Origin: Acidimicrobiia bacterium
GTDB taxonomy: Bacteria > Actinomycetota > Acidimicrobiia > IMCC26256 > JAMXLJ01
Length of the DNA: 39,150 nt
Direction: 5' to 3'
Assembly (NCBI GenBank): GCA_035651955.1
Contig: DASRES010000045.1
Location: 1 to 39,150, forward strand
Part shown: one piece after another, positions 33,252 through 39,150 of the stretch
Position numbering within the stretch: position 1 is the first letter of the stretch
Layout: every line of letters starts with the position of its first letter
Made by a program: the position numbers and the translations under genes
The notes under the pieces: generated by a model
Database searches by the model: none
Told to the model about the DNA's origin: nothing
What the model saw: the letters and a program-made list of their open reading frames with translations, nothing else

Positions 33252-33973
33252 GACGTCCCCTTGCTGCTGGGCTCTTCCACGACGCGCGTGTCGATGGGCT
33301 GTTCCACGACGCCGGTGTCGGTCTCTTCGTCGACCGTGACCGCGCCGGGGTCGGTCTCTTCGTCGACCGTGACCGCGCCGGCGTCGAGGAGGCGACGGAC
33401 GGCGCGGCACGTTGCGAACGTTCCGATGCCGGTCGTGCGGGTCAGGCGCGCGACCGACGCGCCGCCGTCGAGCGCACCGAGGACGCGCCAGCCATCGGCG
33501 TCGATCGTGACCGGGCGGGTGAGGTCGGACGCGCGCCGCAGCACCGCACCCGCGCCCGGGAGACCGGCGACGATCTCCTTCCACTCGCGGACGCGCGCCG
33601 TCTTCGTCGCGAGCACGTCGTCGACCGCGAGCGCCGCGCCCCCGACGGTCGCCGCGTCGACGCCGGGCACGAGCTCGAAGCAGCCGGTGCCCGCCGCCTC
33701 GACCTCCAGCTCGAGGAGCACGTCGACGACGCGGTCGAGCCCGGCCGGCTGGCTGCACGCCGCGTGGCCCGCCACGTCTGCGCCGACGATGCGGCCGTCC
33801 CTGAACGCGACCCGCCCGGCGCGCGCTCCCTCGACGTGCACGGTTGCGGTCCGGGCCGTCGACGCGGCGAAGCGGAGCATCTCGTCGAGCGTGAACGTCC
33901 CGTCGGTGACGCGCATCCCGCGCGCCTCGGTGTCGGCGTCCCGCGCCTCGTCGGCCGTCTCGAACGCGGTCAT
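33248..33973 (-). CDS. DUF4388 domain protein
   Basis: 241 residues, cytoplasmic. FTLDEMLRFAASTARTATVHV, then GRVAFRDGRIVGADVAG and LDRVVDVLLELEVEAAGTGCFELV match DUF4388 (PatA-N-like), a domain found with two-component and GTPase signalling. A middle-to-C-terminal helical part (DGWRVLGALDGGASVARLTRTTG) resembles winged-helix DNA- or protein-binding folds. The end is acidic and contains a tandem repeat of GAVTVDEETDP/T (11 residues twice). It overlaps the lipoprotein gene (ATGA) and CvnA (GTGA), so it is a built-in member of this operon. Confidence 0.85.
   Translation of the reverse strand: MTAFETADEARDADTEARGMRVTDGTFTLDEMLRFAASTARTATVHVEGARAGRVAFRDGRIVGADVAGHAACSQPAGLDRVVDVLLELEVEAAGTGCFELVPGVDAATVGGAALAVDDVLATKTARVREWKEIVAGLPGAGAVLRRASDLTRPVTIDADGWRVLGALDGGASVARLTRTTGIGTFATCRAVRRLLDAGAVTVDEETDPGAVTVDEETDTGVVEQPIDTRVVEEPSSKGTS
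33318..33381 (-). repeat. 33-bp tandem repeat at the end of the DUF4388 gene
   Basis: The 31-base sequence at 33318-33348 recurs exactly at 33351-33381 (offset 33). In protein it gives GAVTVDEETDP then GAVTVDEETDT, followed by two more degraded units (VVEQPIDT, VVEEPS). It keeps the frame, so copy number can change without breaking the gene. Confidence 0.85.
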
Positions 33974-35277
33974 CGCGGCGTCGAGTCCTTCAGCGCGACG
34001 ACGTTGTCCGGCGAGCACGAGAACCCGCGCGCCGGGAACGCGCGCACGAACTGCCCGTTGCGGACCTGCAGGTACATGAAGCACCCGAGCTGCCGGTTGC
34101 CGCCGGGATCGGTCGGGATGTGGATGCCGTTGCCGTCCCAGTGGTGGATGTTGCGCAGCGCGTCGAGCAGGCCGGCGCGCGTGACGTTCGAGCCGAGCGA
34201 CTTCAACGCGTCCGCGAAGAGCAGACCCGCGGACCATCCCTGCACCCCGAGCGCCGTCGGTTGCGCGCCCGGGTGCGTGACCGCGAGCCAGTGCAAGTAC
34301 CGCTGCATCTCGGGCGACGACGCCGCCTCGGAGAACGGGACGGTCGTCGCGAGGACGTACGTGCCCTCCACCGCCGCGCCGCCCTGCTTGACGTACGCGG
34401 GGTCATACGCCTGCTGACCCGCGTCGACGATCGTCGGCTTGATGCCTCTCGCCGCGAGCGCCTGCTGCACCGAGATGAGGTCGGTGAGCTCACCCTGGAC
34501 GTAGACGTACCCGAGCGGCTGGTGCAGCTTCGCGACGATCGAGCCGAAGTCCGCGCTCACCACGTCGAACGGAACCTGGTCGACGAACCGGAACCCGACG
34601 CCCTGGTAGCTCTCCATCTGGCGGCGCGCCTGCACGAGCGTCACGCCGACGCTGCTGTAGAGCATCGCCGCGTGCTTGACCGCGTCGGGGAACCGCTGCG
34701 CGAGGTAGCGACCCGGTCCGACGGGATAGCTGTCGGGCGGGTTCGGCAACGGCTGCACGACGTTCGACGCGGACGCGTGCTGCGGCTCCGCGCTGAACGC
34801 GGGGATGTCGGGGATGCCGCAGTCCGCGCCGCTCTGCGCGCCTGCACCGTCGAGCGCGGCCGCGGATCCGACGAGCGCGAACGCGCTGTCGCACGCGAGG
34901 ATCGTCTGCGCGCGCTGGTCGAACAGCGCGGAGTCCAGCTTCACGAGGCGGAGCTGGCGGCCGTTGACGCCGCCGAGGCTGTTGCAGAACGCGACGAACG
35001 CGTCCATCGCCTGCCAGTTGCCGAGGAAGAGGTTCGGCCGCACGCCGCCGACGTCGGCGATCGTCGCGATCGTGATCGTCCGGTCGTCGACGCCGGTGTC
35101 GGTCGCGCCGTGCGCGGTGCCGGGCCCGCACGGCTCGACGTGCGGCGCGGGGCCCGTGGACGCGGTCGCGGCCCGCGCCGGCGTGGCACGCGACCCGCTG
35201 CCGTCGCCGCCGAACAGGCTGCATCCCGATGCCGCGAGCGCCACGACGAGTGCGATCCCGATGACGCGACTGCGCAT
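33970..35277 (-). CDS. branched-chain amino acid-type solute-binding lipoprotein
   Basis: 435 residues. Signal peptide with lipobox LAASGC, Cys19 lipidated. The mature part is the periplasmic-binding-protein type I fold (LivJ/urea/BCAA type): RTITIATIADVGGVRPNLFLG, NSLGGVNGRQLRLVKLDSA, PDIPAFSAEP and VQGWSAGLLFADALKSLG. No ABC permease or ATPase gene is nearby; instead it is the first gene of the conservon operon. It may work as a sensory input. ATG 35277 has GGAGG 4 bases upstream. The open frame on the other strand is a shadow. Confidence 0.88.
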   Translation of the reverse strand: MRSRVIGIALVVALAASGCSLFGGDGSGSRATPARAATASTGPAPHVEPCGPGTAHGATDTGVDDRTITIATIADVGGVRPNLFLGNWQAMDAFVAFCNSLGGVNGRQLRLVKLDSALFDQRAQTILACDSAFALVGSAAALDGAGAQSGADCGIPDIPAFSAEPQHASASNVVQPLPNPPDSYPVGPGRYLAQRFPDAVKHAAMLYSSVGVTLVQARRQMESYQGVGFRFVDQVPFDVVSADFGSIVAKLHQPLGYVYVQGELTDLISVQQALAARGIKPTIVDAGQQAYDPAYVKQGGAAVEGTYVLATTVPFSEAASSPEMQRYLHWLAVTHPGAQPTALGVQGWSAGLLFADALKSLGSNVTRAGLLDALRNIHHWDGNGIHIPTDPGGNRQLGCFMYLQVRNGQFVRAFPARGFSCSPDNVVALKDSTPR

Positions 35278-35355
35278 GTCCCTCCGGCGTCGAGCGCGGC
35301 CTCACGTTGCGCGGTCTATCGACCGGAACCGGCGTCGTTCTTGAGCACTCCGGGC

Positions 35356-35373
35356 CGAATCCGCCCGGATTCG
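35356..35373. promoter_or_regulatory. inverted repeat between divergent operons
   Basis: CGAATCC-gccc-GGATTCG, 7-bp arms, lies between the starts of the lipoprotein-conservon operon (35277) and the flavoprotein gene (35420). It may be an operator. A second, weaker arm pair CGGTC-tatc-GACCG lies at 35311-35324. Confidence 0.35.
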
Positions 35374-35407
35374 CCGTCACGACGCGTGGCGATGCACCCG
35401 GCTTGGA

Positions 35408-35413
35408 TAGCGT
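35408..35413 (+). promoter_or_regulatory. -10 box of the geranylgeranyl-reductase-like gene
   Basis: TAGCGT ends 6 bases before GTG 35420, without a Shine-Dalgarno site. Confidence 0.45.
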
Positions 35414-35419
35414 CGGCCG

Positions 35420-36628
35420 GTGACCGCGGCCCGGGAGGAGCTCGACGTCGTCGTCGTGGGAGCCGGACCGGCCGGGTGCGCGGCGGCGATCACCGCGGTC
35501 CGCGAGGGGCTGCGCGTCCTCGTCGTCGACAAGGCCACGTTCCCCCGCGACAAGACGTGCGGCGACGGGCTGACCACGGCGGCCCTGCGCGACCTCGAAC
35601 GGCTCGGGCTGTCGCTGGGTGTCCTCCCCTCGGCGATGCCCGTGCACGAGACCGTGCTCGTGTCGCCGAGCGGCCGCCGGGTGACGTTGCCGATGCCCGG
35701 CGGCGGGCTGCACACGGTCGTCGTCCCTCGCCTCGAGCTGGACGCCGCGCTCGTCGCGCTGGCCCGGTCCGTCGGCGTCGACGTGCACGACGGCGTCGCG
35801 CTCGAAGGGCTGGTCGACGGCGATCCGGCGGTCGCCCGGCTGTCGAACGGGTTCACCGTGCGAACGAGGTGGGTGATCGCGGCGGACGGGCAGTATTCGC
35901 CGACGCGCCGCGCGCTCGGTGTCCGGAGCGGACCGGAATTGGGGACGTGGCACGCGGTGCGCCAGTACTTCAGCGGTGTCGACGACGCACGCCTGTCCGT
36001 GCTGTTCGAGGCGGACCTGCTGCCCGGCTACGCCTGGGTGTTCCCGCTCCCGGATGGTCGCGCGAACGTCGGGTTCGGAGTCCTGCGCGACGGACGCGCG
36101 CGCGGCAAGGAGCTGCGCGCGCTGTGGCCCGACGTCCTGGCACGCGCGTCGATGCGCGAGGCCCTCGGGCCGCGCGCGTGCCCGGAGGGCGCTCACCGCG
36201 CCTGGCCGATCCCGAGCGTGTACGACCCGGCCCGGCTCGCCGCCGGTCCCGCGCTCTTCGCCGGCGACGCGGCGTCGGTCGTCGACCCGTTGACCGGCGA
36301 GGGCATCGCGCAGGCGCTCGAGACGGGGATGCTGGCGGCAACGTCGATCGCGCGCGCCGGGTCGCGCCCGACGGTGCGGGCGCGGTATGTGTCCCTCGTC
36401 GACCGCGCCCTCGGGCGCGATCTGCGCTTCGCGGGGAGGTTGCAACGGTTGCTGCGGTCGCCGCTCGGCGCGCGCGCGTCGATCCGGGCGGCCGGCCTCA
36501 CCCCGTGGACGCGCCGCAACTTCGCGCGCTGGATGTACGAGGACTATCCGCGCGCGCTGATCCTGACGCCCGACCGGTGGGGACCGCGCATGTTCACGCC
36601 TCCGGGCGCGTACGGTTCGTCGTCGTGA
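35420..36628 (+). CDS. geranylgeranyl reductase family FAD-dependent oxidoreductase
   Basis: 402 residues. FAD Rossmann motif VVVGAGPAGCAAAITA, then KATFPRDKTCGDGLT, the substrate/FAD segment RVTLPM, and LFAGDAASVVDPLTGEGIAQALETG. This is the family that saturates isoprenoid chains (menaquinone or lipid tails); the real substrate is not readable. It could also be a related halogenase/hydroxylase-like flavoprotein. GTG 35420 with the TAGCGT box fits the family start. It overlaps the rhodanese gene (GTGA). Confidence 0.87.
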   Translation: MTAAREELDVVVVGAGPAGCAAAITAVREGLRVLVVDKATFPRDKTCGDGLTTAALRDLERLGLSLGVLPSAMPVHETVLVSPSGRRVTLPMPGGGLHTVVVPRLELDAALVALARSVGVDVHDGVALEGLVDGDPAVARLSNGFTVRTRWVIAADGQYSPTRRALGVRSGPELGTWHAVRQYFSGVDDARLSVLFEADLLPGYAWVFPLPDGRANVGFGVLRDGRARGKELRALWPDVLARASMREALGPRACPEGAHRAWPIPSVYDPARLAAGPALFAGDAASVVDPLTGEGIAQALETGMLAATSIARAGSRPTVRARYVSLVDRALGRDLRFAGRLQRLLRSPLGARASIRAAGLTPWTRRNFARWMYEDYPRALILTPDRWGPRMFTPPGAYGSSS

Positions 36629-36999
36629 CCGCGCGCCGCAGCATCGACGACCTCCTCGCCGAGGCCCGGACCCGCCTCGTGCGCGTCCGGCCCGAGGATC
36701 TCGACGCGCGCATGGCGACCGGTGCGCTCGTCGTCGACATCCGATCGGCCGAGCTGCGCGACCGCGACGGCGAGCTGCCGGGCGCGCTCGTCGTCGACCG
36801 CAACGTGCTCGAGTGGCGGCTCGACCCGTCGAGCGCTCATCGCATCGCCGAGACGGGGTACGAGCGCGACGTGATCGTCGTGTGCAACGAGGGCTACCAG
36901 TCGAGCCTGGCCGCCGCGACGCTGCAGGATCTCGGGCTCACACGCGCGACCGATCTCGACGGCGGCTACCAGGCCTGGCGCGCGCTGCACGACGGTTGA
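36625..36999 (+). CDS. rhodanese-like protein
   Basis: 124 residues, single rhodanese domain. LVVDIRSAELRDRDGELPGA, then VIVVCNEGYQSSLAAATLQD with the active-site Cys, and the end LDGGYQAWRAL. Rhodaneses transfer sulfane sulfur. The start GTG overlaps the flavoprotein stop by 4 bases. A TACGGT hexamer at 36611-36616, 8 bases upstream, could be an additional internal leaderless promoter, but it lies in coding sequence, so chance is possible. Confidence 0.85.
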   Translation: MTARRSIDDLLAEARTRLVRVRPEDLDARMATGALVVDIRSAELRDRDGELPGALVVDRNVLEWRLDPSSAHRIAETGYERDVIVVCNEGYQSSLAAATLQDLGLTRATDLDGGYQAWRALHDG

Positions 37000-37010
37000 G
37001 CGCGCGGCGG

Positions 37011-37026
37011 CGGTCCCGCGGGACCG
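37011..37026 (+). terminator. GC-rich hairpin after the rhodanese gene
   Basis: CGGTCC-cgcg-GGACCG, 6-bp stem with 4-base loop, begins 12 bases after the stop. It is a plausible end of the flavoprotein-rhodanese transcript. Confidence 0.4.
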
Positions 37027-37101
37027 GCGCACCAGCAGCCGGCTTCAGTTCTCCGCCCCGGTTCGCCGATCAGAACGATCGAGTGACCCGAGGAGGGACC
37101 G

Positions 37102-37371
37102 ATGAGCTCAGTCGTGGACGCCATACGGCACGTCGCACAGCACAAGGAGCGCTTCACGAGCGACGATGTGTGGCCTCACTTCGTACCGCCGCCTGCGAAC
37201 CCCAACGTCATCGGCGCAGGCTTCCGCGAGGCGAATCGCCTGGGCATCATCAGGCCGACAGGTCAGTTCGTGATGAGCGCGCGTCACCAAGCGCACCGGC
37301 GACGCGTGCAGGTCTGGGAGAGCGCGATGTACGCAAGAAGGCCTCGTAGCGCGGCCTACGCGACGTCGTAG
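37102..37371 (+). CDS. small winged-helix-like protein of phage/defence type
   Basis: 89 residues. ERFTSDDVWPHF, then IGAGFREANRLGIIRPTGQF and RVQVWESAMY suggest a small winged helix, similar to proteins encoded in phages and mobile regions. Function unknown. ATG 37102 has a strong GAGGAGGGA site with 5 bases after the GGAGG. It uses codons that are rare in the rest of the window (ATA, AGA, AGG, GTA, ACA), which points to transfer. Its last 16 bases overlap the end of the converging methyltransferase gene. Confidence 0.6.
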   Translation: MSSVVDAIRHVAQHKERFTSDDVWPHFVPPPANPNVIGAGFREANRLGIIRPTGQFVMSARHQAHRRRVQVWESAMYARRPRSAAYATS

Positions 37372-39150
37372 ACCTGCATCACCTCGTCGCCGTAGTGGTT
37401 GATGACCTTCACGGCGATCTTCCCGGTGCTCGGCGGGTCGAACGGTCGGCTCACGGTCGAGTACAGGCTCTCCCACGCGACCGGGTCGATCTCGGCCTTC
37501 AGCGCGCGCTTCAGTCGGTCGTAGGGGTCGTTCGCGCCGGTGAAATACGCGTGGCGGACGAAGAAGCTCTCGTCGTTGTAGTCGGTGTCGAGGAACCAGC
37601 ACGCGATGTCGTCGGTGTCGTTCGACCGCACCTGACCGGTCGTCGGGTCGTAGACGTCCACGCCGCGGATCTCGACCGTCACCTTGCCGTCCTCGCTCTT
37701 GACGAGCACGTCCGGCTCGCCGAACACCATGAAGAGGTTGCCGCTGCCGGTCTTCTTCAAGACGTCGCCTGGCATCGTCAGGTCGGGGTTGATCTTGGCG
37801 GGCAGCACCGCGAGCCGGCCGAAATCCCTCGCCGTCTCCGGGACGTGTGGATCGAACGCGAGCCCGCACACGACGAGCACGTCAAAGCCGATGCCCTTGA
37901 CGGCCTCCTTCGCCGCCTCCTTGACCTGCTGAGGCGTGACCGTCCCGTACTGCGGGCCGACGCTCACCGCGACCCGCTTGGTTGCTCCCGCCTTGTCCGT
38001 GTACTCGCCTTCGGCGTTGATCCACTCGCCGGGGAAGGGCTCGAGCCGGTCGAACACGAGCCGTTCCTGCTTCACCGTGTTCTGGACGCCGGCCTTGCGG
38101 AGGTCGAGGATCAGCGGCACGAACTGCTCGGCTTCCGGATCGTGCTCGGTGAGCTCCGTCGCGGGCCGTTCCGCGTCCGCGTCGAGGACACGGTGAGGCG
38201 ACAGGCTCTCGACCGTGAATCGCCCGGTGACGCGTACGCGCTTCGTGTCCTCGTAGGGCTGGTCGACGAGGAGTTCCTGCTCCGCGTGACGTGCGATCGC
38301 GCGGTCGATCTCGTCACGCGTCATGCCTTCGTGGATGTCGGGGTTCTGCGCGATCGACTTCAGCGTGACGTGCGGGACGCGCTTGTAGACGAAGCCCTTG
38401 CGCACGTCCCGCTCGAACGGCCCTTCGGTTGCCGGCCGTCCCGTGATCTCCGCTTCCTTCGCCGCGCCTTCCGGAGAGTCGGCGAGCAGGTACGACGGGA
38501 ACTTGGCCGACATGAGCCGCGTCCGTGCGAGCGCGAGCGCGACACGTGACGTGTCGATCGTGATCCAGCGCCGCCCCCACTGCTCGGCAACGTACGCCGT
38601 CGTCCCCGACCCGCACGTCGGATCGAGCACGAGGTCACCCGGATCGGTCGTCATGAGCAGACACCGCTCGATGACCTTCGTGTTCGTCTGCACGACGAAG
38701 ATCTTTGGATCGCCGAATCCCGCAGTTGTCGTGTCATCCCACAGGTTGGTGAATGGGAATGCAGGAAAGTCGTCCAGGTATCGAACGTAACGCAAGGAAT
38801 TTCCGAAGCCGGTGAGTCGATTCGCGAGTTTCAGCCGTTCCATGCCGGCTCGGTTGCTCTTCCACCCACCCTTGCCGGGGAGGAACGTATGACCTTCGAT
38901 TTCGATCGGGAACACTGTCGTCTGCGCCTCGCGAACCGTTTGCGACGTCGTCGGACTCGCACCGAACAAGCGCCCGTCGACTACTCCGGTCGCCAGTTCC
39001 TCCGGCGTCGCGCGCCGACGAGAACCATCCGGCTCCTCAACGAACGTGTATCCCGAGGTGCCCGGACCGCCAAGCGCCTTGTCGCGATGGAGCTGCCGAT
39101 ACTTCACGCGTTCGATGTCCCGCGCGTACCAGAGTAAGTAGTCGTTCGTG
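37356..39150 (-). CDS. site-specific DNA methyltransferase, type III Mod-like (N-terminal part outside window)
   Basis: About 598 codons; the reading frame continues past the right edge (it reads LLWYARDIERVKYRQL around the edge), so the start is missing. The SAM motif DLVLDPTCGSGTTAYVAEQWGRRWITIDTS and the LWDDTTTAGFGDPKIFVVQTNTK target-recognition-side segment fit N6/N4 methylases of the beta class. The catalytic DPPY-type motif should lie beyond the edge. A long C-terminal part (over 350 residues), ending HYGDEVMQVYDVA, is typical of Mod-like subunits that pair with a helicase-nuclease. The protein may belong to a restriction or defence system; the partner would lie outside. GC is visibly lower around 38660-38900. 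Confidence 0.85.
   Translation of the reverse strand, partial: TNDYLLWYARDIERVKYRQLHRDKALGGPGTSGYTFVEEPDGSRRRATPEELATGVVDGRLFGASPTTSQTVREAQTTVFPIEIEGHTFLPGKGGWKSNRAGMERLKLANRLTGFGNSLRYVRYLDDFPAFPFTNLWDDTTTAGFGDPKIFVVQTNTKVIERCLLMTTDPGDLVLDPTCGSGTTAYVAEQWGRRWITIDTSRVALALARTRLMSAKFPSYLLADSPEGAAKEAEITGRPATEGPFERDVRKGFVYKRVPHVTLKSIAQNPDIHEGMTRDEIDRAIARHAEQELLVDQPYEDTKRVRVTGRFTVESLSPHRVLDADAERPATELTEHDPEAEQFVPLILDLRKAGVQNTVKQERLVFDRLEPFPGEWINAEGEYTDKAGATKRVAVSVGPQYGTVTPQQVKEAAKEAVKGIGFDVLVVCGLAFDPHVPETARDFGRLAVLPAKINPDLTMPGDVLKKTGSGNLFMVFGEPDVLVKSEDGKVTVEIRGVDVYDPTTGQVRSNDTDDIACWFLDTDYNDESFFVRHAYFTGANDPYDRLKRALKAEIDPVAWESLYSTVSRPFDPPSTGKIAVKVINHYGDEVMQVYDVA

Noticed and set aside
34120-36624. Long plus-strand open frame ahead of the rhodanese.
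   Set aside because: It is antisense to the lipoprotein gene and out of frame with the flavoprotein; only the rhodanese at its end is real.
1-39150. tRNA, rRNA, CRISPR arrays, insertion sequences and integrase sites.
   Set aside because: None seen on either strand by reading.

Overview
The window is a very GC-rich stretch (codon third positions are overwhelmingly G or C) with a densely packed, bacterial gene layout of about 37 genes. Two F420-type luciferase-like oxidoreductases, a PAC2 protein, a UvrD2-like helicase with a C-terminal HRDC domain, a complete 'conservon' (CvnA-B-C-D), a geranylgeranyl-reductase-type flavoprotein and many leaderless genes with TAnnnT -10 boxes point to an actinobacterium. 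The SipW-type secreted protein and the DUF6159 and DUF6285 genes would fit a deep lineage such as Acidimicrobiia, but that rank is inference. No rRNA, tRNA, CRISPR array, insertion sequence or prophage was found.

Layout. 1-3226: a partial TasA/SipW-type secreted protein with odd codon use, PAC2, and two overlapping LLM flavin/F420 oxidoreductases. 3227-3388: a cluster of hairpins between convergent genes. 3389-9261: DUF6159 membrane protein, galactokinase, zinc-ribbon methyltransferase, a metal/cobalamin-receptor-like protein, a PH/SHOCT membrane protein and a GULO/ALO-type FAD oxidase. 9262-9647: the only long gap, with a strong sigma70-like promoter and several hairpins, a candidate small RNA. 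9648-18380: UvrD2-like helicase, a small sigma-region-4-like protein, secreted nuclease, LemA-like protein, GH-A glycosidase, PurK, a CaiB/AMACR-type enzyme and an orphan NuoF homologue. 18511-22100: superoxide dismutase, a VIT-type Fe/Mn transporter, a phosphotransferase plus DUF6285 pair, and exonuclease III. 22177-26816: a 1424-residue PAS/GAF/SpoIIE/HATPase protein overlapping a STAS anti-anti-sigma factor (partner switching). 26936-28727: etfB-etfA.

28945-35277 (minus strand) is the most interesting part. Six genes overlap end to end: a solute-binding lipoprotein, a DUF4388 protein, CvnA sensor kinase, CvnB roadblock protein, CvnC DUF742 protein and CvnD GTPase. No ABC permease or ATPase is present, so the lipoprotein may act as the sensory input of the conservon. 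35420-36999 holds a geranylgeranyl-reductase-like flavoprotein and a rhodanese.

The right end (37102-39150) looks different: a small winged-helix-like gene with rare codons converges on, and overlaps by 16 bp, the C-terminal part of a type III Mod-like DNA methyltransferase of locally lower GC. This is probably the edge of an acquired restriction/defence locus.

A window-wide pattern is that about a dozen genes start 6-9 bases after a TAnnnT hexamer without a Shine-Dalgarno site, whereas genes inside operons and several others carry clear GGAGG-type sites.
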